Source: Pieris napi
Taxonomy: Eukaryota > Arthropoda > Insecta > Lepidoptera > Pieridae
NCBI RefSeq assembly: GCF_905475465.1
Contig: NC_062259.1
Coordinates: 13,154,501 to 13,218,500 of the forward strand
DNA: 64,000 nt
Direction of reading: 5' to 3'
The position numbers and the translations under genes were made by a program. The stretch's first letter is position 1, and each line of letters begins with the position of its first letter. The notes below the pieces were generated by a model, which saw only the letters and a program-made list of their open reading frames with translations, was not told where the DNA came from and did not search any database. Positions 46,594 through 59,000 of this stretch are shown piece by piece.

Positions 46594-49500
46594 TCAAGCG
46601 GTCGGTTGAACGTGATGCGGGGGAGCGTTGGAAGTGGGCAGAGTGTGGGGAAGGTGAACACCTGGTTGTGTGGTTAAATGCGTAGAGTCACTTCGTTTAG
46701 GAGGGGCTGGAGGGGGTCTCTTCTTTATCGGCTTTGGCTCCTCGCGTCTCACGGGCATCGTTTCCCTTCCATACACGTTTTCGTAAAACGGATCTTCCAC
46801 AGATCCAGCCCCGTAGTGCTCTTGAACCCACATGGACACACTCGTCTCCTTATAGTCGTCTGATAGCGGATACTCTCTGAATCCAAGTACTTCGTGTGGC
46901 GTAGTCGTCGGCTCCAATTTACACTTCTGCGCAACTTGCCATTTCTTTCTCATCACTCTTTGTAAATCTTTAAGGAAATCTGTGGGTGGGTTACTGTTCG
47001 AATCTGCTAATTTCTTTGGAGACGATAATCTGGTGCTTTCATTTCGACGAGGCGGTAAAGGTTTTCTGGGTGACGGCGGAGCCTCTGTTAAATTGAAAGT
47101 TATCTTTTTATTCTTCTTGTCGCTTGGAAGATCATCAGCAAAGTTGACTTTTTTCATGGAGCTTGACCGCTCTTTTCCTGGTTCTAACTTCTTTTGTAAC
47201 GATGAGCTGCCGTTACTTAGCTTTTTGGTCTGTAGTTCGACTAAGCAAGCGCCGTACGCGTTTTGTCTTAGACTCTTGTCGGAATGTAGGGATGACTTCG
47301 AAGTCTCGGAATTGACGCTGTCCAATGACGGCTGCCTTGGGAAGGTTTTGCTGCATCGCTTAGGTGCTGTTTGTTCTATCTGCTGAGCAGTGAGTTGTGT
47401 CACGATGTCTTGTACTCTACCGGCATTTTCTATTTCTGGTGGAGGCGGGGGTAGGCTTAGTTGGGACCCGGAAATGTCTTCGACTGATTCAGCAGGTGGG
47501 GGTGGTGGTGGCGGTGGTAACGAATCAAGACTGAGTGTGGAGCTGAACATTACTGTGGTGTCTTCTGGGGGAGGCGGAGGGAACTCTTCTACTTGACTTT
47601 TATCATAAATGGTGTATCCGTAAAGCGATGAAGCGGTGTCAACACTAGCGCGGTAGGTGTCACGAGGAATGGTTTCATAAATGCCGTACGATTCATGGAC
47701 GGGACTAGATGACGTCATGCTACTGCTACTGTAGACTGCACTTTCGGAGGTATCTGAAAAAAAAAAAAACATTTATATTTACTACAAAAGATCTATTATA
47801 CTACAGAATATTTATTATCTCAAATATTTGATGTACACGAGTATTTTATAAACAGATGAAGATTCTAACAGCAAAGTGAACGCAGGTTCACTTAAGATAA
47901 CCTAAAAAACTTTACTTACACGCCATAAAAATACAAGAAAAAATCACTTGGTGTCCAAATGAGCGGTCAAACATAATTGAATAAAAGCATACCTAAAGAA
48001 TGTCTAGGCCTTCTGGTGAGAGTGCTACAATCCCCTGGTTCGTTTTCAGGTTTGCACCAGCTCTCACCTGCGTGCCGTTTAAGGGTATCATCCCTCTGGC
48101 GAGGTCTTCGGGTCAGGGTACTGGTGTCACCTCCCTCACTTTCGTCTTTTTCAGCCATTTCTTTAAGTTGCCGTGTCATCCAGGTCAAGGGAATGTTCGG
48201 TTTCATCGATGGCTTGCGTTTGATTGTACCTATAATCATAGTCTTAATTAAATTTAAAGTAGGTAAAAGGTTAAAAAAAATCGATTTTGAATTGTCTATT
48301 ATATAATTTATGCGACTTTAATTAGAAGTAGAAGGAACTGGTCGGAATGTGGACCGGCATTACAAAGAAGAATATTATTATTTCAGAATGGAGGAAAATA
48401 CATTATAATAATGTCAATGTATGGTCGACTTTCACCGTTGTTGTAACTAAAAAATGTTCTAAAATTAATGCCTTGGTATGTAAGAACACACATTAAAAAA
48501 TCTTACCCATAGGAAACTCGCAATCAAAAGCACTCTCAGACGCTGTGCCTCCATCTGATAGACAACCGCTCGAGCTAGATGACGAGGCGCGGGAATGTCT
48601 GTTGACAACGAAAACCTCTCTTATAAAATTATTAACTTACATAAAACCTTTACGACCATCAAATAGTGAAGAGCGCCATCTGTGAACTCGAACGGATATC
48701 GACTCGAATTCACTCAACCCAGGTTTACAGAATACAAGGGCAGAGACATCAGTATTGTGTGAACAGATTTTTTCGCTTTAGTTTAAATTATAAACACATT
48801 TAATCTTATCACCATTTTGTTTTAAAACGCTGAAGTATAACACATCTGAACTTTTGGCCGTTATCAAACCGGTCTAATATTACTTAGGAAATAGGTACAC
48901 GCTTAGCTTTTCAAATAAAATCGCACAGCATTTCGCAACATGCACAAATGTACTAAAATAATTAAATTAAAATACACATAAGTCATAACATCAGGGTTAA
49001 TGGACTTAAATTTATAAAATTTCATGATGCAGTTTTTAATCGAGTTTGTGATTTGCTTGAGGTGATTTTCTTGCAACTGTTCTGCTTTTGGTATCCATAT
49101 ACTAACAAAGAATAAAATAAATACCTTATAATAGCTTTTTTGTTAAAGCTTCAGTTTCGAGCGATTAAGCTCACCCATGAAGTTTTATGAAACTTTAAGC
49201 CACCCAACCATTTATTTAAGAGTTTTATTTTGAACTAAAACTCTTTTTAATACCAATAATTAAATGTTTAATGATTTAGTTATGGGGTTTAAAGTAAACT
49301 TTCCGATATCATTGTCACCCGATTAAAAGCCATCTTGTTTTGACAAACATAACCAGACAATATTAATACCAACCTTCCACTACTAATATCGGAATTGGCA
49401 ACACTCGCATTGCTGGATGTTGCCTGCACTGGATTGGTTACTATCGGTGGGTTGCTGGTTTTAGTTGGTATTGAGGAGATCTGAAATGAAGGAAGAGTTG

Positions 49501-50042
49501 ATAAGACTAATCTTAGTAATAGAGTAAATTTTCACGCAGACTAGGCGCAAGTGCTAGAGAAACGTTCTGCTGTCTTTCCCTTCTCTATGGTTAAATGGTT
49601 AACAGCACAGAGGTCGGGACTATTATAAATCCGACCTTTTATACACATTTTATTTCGACAATATTCTTCAAATATTTGCAAGCAAGCAGGAGTACGGGTT
49701 ACCGCGTCTTCTATTAATTTTACGATTTTTAACAGTAATACTTCCAGGTGCGACCTGGACGTCTTCAGTTGCTGTTGTATTGGTTTGTTTCTCCAGGTAG
49801 CAGCTGAAGTCGAGTGTAATTAATTTATTATTTCGAAATATTAAAGGAATTTTGCAATATTGAAAAAGTTGGTATAAATAAATTTAAGTCATAGACAAAC
49901 GTAGGTGTAATGCCTTACAAGAAGGTTAATGGGATTTGCCATAACTTACAGAGCAAGAACGCGCATGGGCCAAGTGATCTAAGTCTTCTTGAGTGAGCTC
50001 TTCTACCAACAATCTATAGTTTTCCAGCAGCTGTCTTCCATG
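46594..50042 (-). CDS. pico: pico exons 9-13: proline-rich tail
   Basis: Exons 50042-49950, 49480-49374, 48598-48507, 48229-47993 and 47753-46594. Exon 9 has the conserved post-PH helix ENYRLLVEELTQEDLDHLAH. Exon 12 contains a duplicated STLTRRPR motif. The 1.16-kb last exon has EEFPPPPPED, a textbook Ena/VASP EVH1 ligand, two further polyproline runs, DFLKDLQRVMRKKWQVA, and the SH3-type ligand KKRPPPAPPKR near the end. The polypyrimidine tract before exon 13 runs into 13 T residues. Confidence 0.9.
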
Positions 50043-53000
50043 CTGGAATAAGGTAAAAATACATTATAAATACGACATTTCTATTTATATTTGTTTCTCG
50101 TAAAATCAAAATATTTACAAGTGATATTTGTTACCTATAATACCTTGGCATGGGAGATTTAATTATTAATATTAAATTTATTTATTCAAAAACATTATCA
50201 AATCAATCGAGTCCTTACAAAGATATTTGAGATGATCTTTCTTGCCATACACTGCTATGATATAAATAAATACTCACTTTAGCTATTCTCATCGCTGTAA
50301 TCCACCTATCCAATGTCTGCTGGTCATCAGCGCAGAGGAACTTAATGAATTTCACACTCTTCGGTTGCTGCAGTCTCGGATGCTTGATCGCGAAGCAATA
50401 GTCAGTTGGCGATTTATACTTCTTCTTCCAATTAACACCAACGTACACTTCGTTGTTGTCAAATGTCGTCAGACACACCAGCTCCTTCAACGTTTTCACC
50501 TTGTCTTTCGGCACATAGTATAGGCCTAGACAAAATAACCAATATTATTTAGAAAACTTTAATCGGTTAGAGTCACTATACAATGGTGTCATTACAATAA
50601 GGACAAATAAATATCTATAGACGAGGCATAATTTTGCATAGACCAATTTAGAAACCTTGCCGTTAGTTTGAGACGCATATATAAAAACTAAGCCTATAGC
50701 ATACATTCGCATGAGCTCTCTCGCAGGGCAATATATAAACATACTAACCAGAAGGTCTTAGTACGAAGTAGTACTTCTTCCATCCCTTTTTAACGTCACT
50801 TTTCAGATAGAGAAAGCCTTCCATGGGTGGTACAGTGTGTCCCGAAATTGATGGAGTTGTGCTGCTTTGGCCAAAGAAATCGTCGATGATGACTTGTCGT
50901 AAGTTATCGTCGTGGTCGCTGGACCAACCTGTTGAAAACAATATACGTCAAACAAATATTGTGATACCCTGATTTAGGAGAGAAATGAACTAAGAGCTAT
51001 GGATACATTACATATCCTTTTTAGACGTAATAATAAACCAGAGGAACGTGAAATATCTCGTTTTCCTCGGACATTATATTTATTCCATGGAAAAGAAAGT
51101 GTAGGCCGGAGCAGAAACTTGCCTTTACACTTTTGTAAAAGGTTCTTCACAGACTTCCCTATTGTACATAATTTTAGGGTAAAACGAAATGGTCCTATAT
51201 AAAAAAATATTAGTCATACAGTACCTCGGTCATCTTCGCTAAGTAGGAACTTTTCTGGTGTTTGAAAAAGTAAATTTTTCTCTGGTCGCTCTGCGAATAG
51301 TATTTTGTTCTTCGACTCTCTGGTCCATAGCATTAGGTTGTCCACCAACATTTCGTGGTCTTCGTACACACGTTCTGAAACAACAGTATGCTTTAAATAT
51401 GAAAATATATAGAAATGTCCATCCTGCGCAGATAGAGTGCCAAGTACTGGAAATTGCAAGTTTTGGACATATCACGTGATTAATGTCACTAAACTAAACT
51501 AGAATGAAACACTAATTTCCTATTTCTAATCAAAAAGTTCTGTCGTAGCCTAGTCTGTTTTAGTGTGTATGCAATCAATGTTGCCATGCTAAAGAACGTA
51601 AATGTTTAGATGAGTAGAAATTAGAAGGATTCTGAGGAAAGGATAACTTCTGTAGCCCGATTACTCCTGGCAGTACTGGGGAGTAATGGTTCTAGACTCT
51701 AGTAGTCGCACCGCACAGCATTCCAACACTAGAGTTGTGTGTGTATCTCAAATAAACCCCTTACGAATGCATAACTAGTTATTTAAACATCTCTTCACTA
51801 AACCCCAGTCAGTATAAATTGTAAGTTTTTCAACGAGGCGTATTCTGACACATAAATATAATTATTGTATCAAAGGTAAAAGGTACTTTAAAAAAATATA
51901 ACAACGTAATTTGAATAACAAATACTTATCAGCTCATCATAAACTTCCGCATTTTGTCTAACAAGTTCCGAGGTTTATTAATTATTTAAGATTTGAACCC
52001 TGAATAAGTGAGGCGTTTATTATTCATAATGTTTTTCAAGTGTTTGTGCGTTTATGAAATTTTTTTTTAAGTTCGTTACTTCGTGATTGACGATTTTTAA
52101 ACATAATATTTCACTGATTATATTTATAATAACATAGGTAAGACATAACTTGAGTAAACAGCTGCTGCACGAACTACACTCAAAACCAAAACTTACCCAT
52201 GTGTAAATCTGGGAGCTGCTCAACGATCGCGTACTTAGGTTCCATGGTCACGTGGTTTTTATCAGCGAGCAACCTGGTGACGTAGCCACACGTCATTTTC
52301 TCGTCAACCAGAAGGCTCTTCGACGATCCGTCAGTTGAGAAGGCCTTTATGAAAAGTTTCTTGACGTTCGCCTCTCTCATTCGCTCCAAGGCCATTTTTA
52401 TTTTATCAGCCTTCTGTTGATAAAGGGTACCCTGTAAGTTTGAGTATATACTAAGCGATTCTACGACATGCCAAAATAAAATATTGTGCCACAAAGCCGA
52501 GTTATTTTCTAATAACTAAAGTTTGCAAGTTCACCTTTACATGTCACATATTCCAGAACATTAAGCTAACAGTATTTTCTAGAGATCGTGTTTACTGAAA
52601 GATTAGTCAAAAAGAGCAAATATGTAACTTGATATATGGAATATGAGACTAGGCTATAATGGCGCTAAAAGCAAAATATCTCGTCTTCTGTTGAGTGACA
52701 GTAGCAGGTTTAACATAAATATACAAGCAATATGTATGTATCAAGCTTATATGCTACGCGTTTGTCTATTAAGATTGCAGGGACTATTTGAACTGCGAGC
52801 CCGGGTTTTTTGTTAAACAAATGAAGACGTTTCAAACATATCATATATGTATTATGAAGTAAGTCAGTATATATATATATGTCACCGTAAAATTGTAAAC
52901 ACCGTTAGATTGTAATCTATCTCGCGAGATTATAAACTGTCGAAAGATTGTGAACCTCAACGAACTGCTTACAACTTATCGTATTATTATTCGGTTTTTA

Positions 53001-56000
53001 TATGAAATTGTTGGAAAGTAAAATTAATCTGTAATTGACCAAAGAAGTTTGAATGATAACTAAGTTAGTGTAGTACAATCTACCGAATAGTAATACGTTA
53101 AATTGTAAGCAGTAAGCTGAGGTTCACAATCTTTCGACAGTTTATAATCTCGCGAGATAGATTACAATCTAACGGTGTTTACAATTTTACGTTAACATAT
53201 ATATTATAATGTAACAAAGTAAAACAGTACAGTGTTGGCCTAGTGGCTTCAGCGTGCGACTCTCATCCCTGAGATCGTAGGTTCGATCCCCGGCTGTGCA
53301 CCAATGGACTTTCTTTATCGGTGCGCATTTAAGATTCGCTCTAACGGTGAAGGAAAACACAGTGAAAAAACGGGCTCGCCTTAGATCCAAAAAGTCGACG
53401 GCGTGTGTCAGGAGAAGGCTGATACCTACTTACCCATTAGATTGACAAATAATCATGATACAAATTCAAAAATCGGAGACCCAAATCTAAGAACATTGTA
53501 TTTTAACAAAGTTTGCGATTTTTTTTCTGAATGCCACATTATTAGTTATAACTTATAAATAATATATAAATATATAATCTTAATATATATAAATTACGTG
53601 TCACGTTGTCTGTCCGCTATGGACTCCTAAACTACTGAACCGATTTCAATCAAATTTGCACACCGTGTGCAGTTTGATCTCACTTAAAAGATCATAGGAT
53701 AGCTTACATCTCAATTTATACACGCAATATTATTTTATTGCAAATTATTTGTTAATTATTTGATAGTCACAATTCTAACAGATGGCGCTGTGTTGAAAGT
53801 ACCAACGTTTCACATAAGCTACAATTTAATGGCATAACCACCAAAAAAGCATGGTGGTCCCCATGACTGGTGTTCTCCTACCGTTTTCCTTAAATAGTTT
53901 ACTACTATGTAATATAACAAAAACCTTAGCCACAGCAACGCTTGGCCGGTCTGCTAGTTATATATAATTACTAAGAACACAAAGCGAACTTAATAAATAG
54001 CCATATTTTTTAATTTACCTTTTGATTGGGATGAAGCGTTAGTTTCATAGGCTTGCATTTCGAACTGGCACTGCTAGAAGCCGACGACTCGCTCGAGAGC
54101 ATTGAAACCTGATAAATTAAATTTTTTTTAAACATTATGTACCACAAAGAACGTTTCGATGGCCGTCGATACATAATCTTATATTCCTGAGTACATACCT
54201 CGTTGTACTGCTCCGTACTAGGAAGTAAGGCACACAATTACGTCAGCCGTAAGGATTTGAATAAATTGTTAGTTTGGGAATAAAAAGAGGTTAGTCTTAC
54301 AATAATAGTTCACGAACACACACAAAACACTCACTATAAAAGTCTAGATGGAGGGCGTAACTATTGAAAATTTTAAGTAACAGAAAGTTTATATCTTTAT
54401 ATATATAAAATTCTCGTGTCACAATGTTCGTTCCCATACTCCTCCGAAACGGCTGGACCGATTTTTATCAAATTTTATATGCATATTCAGTAGGTCAGAG
54501 AATCGGCTACTATCTATTTTTCATACCCATAAGTGATAAGGGTTGTCCACCCCTAACATTTTATTTTTATCTATTGGACGAAATTTTAATTTTTAATTAT
54601 TTTTAGATGTGCCATTAAAAAATACATACAACCCAAAATATTCACCCCTCTACGATCAACCCCTATTTTTTATTATTGTTAAAAATGTTTCCTAGTAATA
54701 ATATACATGGCAAAACAAACGTTTGCCGGGTCAGCTAGTATCATAATAAAAATGCATCTAATGTTACCCTATATATATAATATGAGTGAATCTCAACAAT
54801 GACTCCAGACAATTAAACTTAATAAAATATAAAAATATGTACTTCAAACACATTATAAATAAACTACAATTCACAAAACTAAACACCAAAAACCACTTTG
54901 GTAACCTTTGTGCCTGAAGGGCTAAAAACATTTAATAAAAAAAAAACGAAAACATTAGTTTTCCTTATACATAATAAATTTAAGATAGATGTAATAAATA
55001 TTACATCTATCTTAAATTTATAAAGAAGCAATCACATTCCAAGTTGACTACAAAATACCTTCTCAGGGCAGTCGAAAAAAATTTCCTTGAGAAGCGTATT
55101 ATAGTACTTGTTCTTTATTATTATTATTGTTTCTAAATAATCTTAGGTCATTATTAATGTATTGAGTTTTCACTAAGGACTTTGTTACTACTCTCAAATA
55201 ACGTACTATAAATACATCCGTACTGCATGAATGACTAGGCAAGCGTGATCATTATTTTAATTTATATGCATTTTTTTAGCTTTCTTAGCTTACAAGTGTA
55301 AATAACAATTGTACTGACCGTGTCACTAAAGGCGGAGTCGTTGTCAGGGGAGTCCGTCCTTGTTATGTGCGAGGCACCATCTGTCTCCTTGATGTCCTGT
55401 CGCTGGGGAACTTCTCCGTCCACTCGGTCTTTCGAAGTCGTTGAGAAATCTGTTAATTAGACATTTTAACATACCAGCATCGACCAATAATTGATTGACA
55501 GACTTCACTACTTTTAGACCGAATATTCCGTAATAAAAAAAATTGTTTAAATTAGGATTCTATTAACTACTGATATCAAAATTCTTTTTGAAAGCTATTT
55601 AGAATATATTTGTGTTATACAATACGTGGAGAAAGTATTTTCAAATAAAAAATACTCAACTACCCAGGATTTAAACGATAAAATATTATCTATCAATGAG
55701 CGACAAGCCGACATCTAAACACATGTAAATACTAATAAAAGCCATACAGCAAATAACTTTATTCCAGTTTTCAATTCTGTAAAGTGTAAACCATCCACAG
55801 CCAGTGATATATGTTTATGAATGTAGACGCTAGATGGCACTAGACACACAGATAAATAAATAAATAAACAAGCAGTCGAAAAATCGTGACAGAAAATTTA
55901 AAGAAATATTGATTCAAATTTCAGTCAAAATTGGCTGTATTTTGAAGCTTACAAAAAAATATAGTACCCTTTGATAGAAAATTGAGATAAAGAAACGTGA

Positions 56001-59000
56001 ATCTTTAAAATAACTGGTGTGATATCGTATTTGATACCTGGCAGCACTGTTGCATATGTTGACCCATAAATAGAAGATATATGTGTACCGTTTAAATATT
56101 TGTTATTGTTATACTTTTTTAAAGGATAATAAAGAAGGTATTCCATGAAATCAATCAATTTGTATTTTGTCATTTTCTGTCTTGTAATTAGCTCAATCTC
56201 ACCGTTAAAATGTCCTTAAATACTAAATCATAGTTTATGCTTAAAAGTTTTTCGTAAGTAAAGTTTGAGCTAAGTCTAAGTGCGCTCTATAGATCTTGCC
56301 CTTAGAGATAAGGAAATACTACCCTATCTTTGCTATGGAAGCAAAAGAAAAGGAAATGAGATATAACTAGAAATAATATAGCTCCATATATAAGTTACCC
56401 CACCCGATCAAACAAACAGGGAAGTCATAGTAAAACTCTGACATTTCAGTCTACAATTTCGTGTCTTTACCACCCCTAATAATCACTACCCTGAGCACCA
56501 ACCAAAGAATCTCTCACCAAATAAGTATCTTCGAATGGAGTTTTATTTAATTAGCGAAGGTGTCAAAACTCTATTATCGTGCCAGCGCGTTCAAGAGATC
56601 GAATAATTTTAATTACCTGCAGATACCCTGGACAGTTCCTCATCGTACTCCGAGTCTAACGCACATAGCTCCCCAAGGATGGCATCCAGATCAGCATCTT
56701 GGGTCTCTTCAAGGTTGGCCATGGAGAACCGATATGTGTCTATTCTTGGAGCTACGATCTCCAGGGGACGCATGCTTGAAGCTTCAGTGGATGAATTGAG
56801 ACCCTAAAATACAGACACATAACTTTAAAGTGATATCTTATGTATAAGTTATAAATAATAATGGCTATATAATGCAAAAATATATATGTCGTGGCTGATC
56901 ATAGTTTTGATAGAAATTGATAATACAACTAACAGGCAACATATGTTTACAAATAATGTTGAATGTGTGTGTGAATGCTATACTGCATACACAGTAGTAT
57001 GTGTAGAATAGATTGTAAATAGTTTCAGATTCTAGACAATATTTTGAGTAAACAGTTTACTATAACATCTTTTAATTTAATAACAATTGTCAGTATTATT
57101 TTGCCTTTAGTCAATATTTATGTCTACGTAAATATTGATTAATTAATATAAACATAAACACAAAACAGAATTTGAAACCAGCTTGCTTGCTTATGACTAG
57201 TTTTCAAAGTTAAATCAGCTTTTGCTCAGGGTTCGATTGTAATGCTTAAAAGATTATTATTATTGACTGAGTTCATGCTAAGAAAAGGATGAAGAAACAA
57301 AAGCATTACGGGAACATCGGTATAACTAATCAAAGTAGTGAAATTACAAATTGATGTACATAATTTGTAATTTTCACTATCTAAAATAGATTAATGTCGA
57401 TAATATGTATGGTTACAGTTAGGTAATAGGAATGTCGTCTAGATTTCTATATGTTTTAGCATATTTTCGTGTATATATAAAGGCTTCAGTTACATACACA
57501 AATACACACTCAAACCCTACACGTATTCTCTTTATATAATTGTTATGTAAACCTTGTAATTGGCGTTTCTATTTAAGTAAGTAAGATTTTACAGTTAAAA
57601 TATAAATGACGGCATAAATAAATGTTATGTCGTAATTTATATTATTTTAACTGTAAACAAAATTATCTTTATTAAATTATAAAATGTAAGTGTTATGAAG
57701 ACTTAATTACGTCAAGTACCTAAATTCATTATGTTAAATGGAAAGCTGCCCAGGACACAGGGAATTCTATGAGCTAGTGCACTTCTACTACACATCCCTT
57801 TTGATTACGAATAATAAAGATTTTTCTTTCTTTCTAACTGTAGTTAATATTTAGGTGACCTGAACATTTAGCTGTTTGAAATGTGTAATTATTATTTACG
57901 ATGCTGGTTTATGACCGCCATGTTCATACAATGGTTCTGCAGTGCAATACTTTGCAAAGATAAGTGGTATAGATAAGAACACGCTAACCTGATTTTATGA
58001 AGTGATTCACCTTGTCCCCTCGGACGTGAAGCAATATTTCTATAGAAGTATACCGGACATTCGCGAATTATTACTTTTTCTGAACTTAAGACGTGGTAAC
58101 AATTACTTTAAACTTGCTTGAGGATTGTCTCTCATTTGAGAACTGTCGCGTTAAAATCCGTTGTGTTTTGTAATAAATGTTAGAGTCTTTGATAAATTTT
58201 TGACGTAATAAACCATTACCGAACTACCTACAGTCGGTATCTAGTGTTTAATGAGGAGACGCAAGAAGAAAATATAGTCAACATTTAATTGAAACGCACG
58301 CACTTTTGATTGTTCTTAATTACTTTGTTAATAGAAAACTAGGTGCCTGTGCATTCCAAGGCAAGTTCCTTTAAGAATTGAATTCAAGATTTCGGTACTA
58401 AACCTACGAAGAGGATTCTGATAATTATTATAATATATGTACCATTGACTTTGTGATATGATACTAAGAAAGTATGATTATGCATGAGTTCGACGTATTG
58501 AATATCTAACTATAAGAGAACTGTCCGTATCAGTATCATATCGTATAATAACTTTCTTATTTACTAAACTAAAATGCTTATTGCGAATCATATTCTTATA
58601 AAACGTACTAAAATGAAACTCATCGCAATACAAACGGATAGTATCTGTTCGAGATAGAAACCCACGAGGACTAGGCTAAGTTCCCCAAGAGGTGATGAGT
58701 GACTTTTGTGTATTAATAAATAATAATAATAATTTTGATAATACTCTTCCCGTTTTCATAAAAACAAATCAGTCTAAATGCACTCTTTCGTCGTAAACAG
58801 GCTGATCAAGGATAAAACGGTACAATTGGATTAATTATTTTTTATGAATAATATGTACCTATGTGCCCGTGGCGAAAGTAACCCAAGGTCAGCAAGGCAA
58901 AAAATGTATTATGAAGACCAAAACTAATAAAGAAAGAACTCATCCTTCCGATGACATAACTTTAAGGTTTAATAAATTATTATCAACACGTCAAGCACAC

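Noticed and set aside
46678..47596. Several plus-strand open frames, one Gly-rich, over the pico last exon
   Set aside because: They are mirror images of the proline-rich pico coding sequence; polyproline codons read as polyglycine on the other strand.
51001..51202. Plus-strand 67-codon frame in a pico intron
   Set aside because: Short, no splice or homology support, wrong strand for pico.
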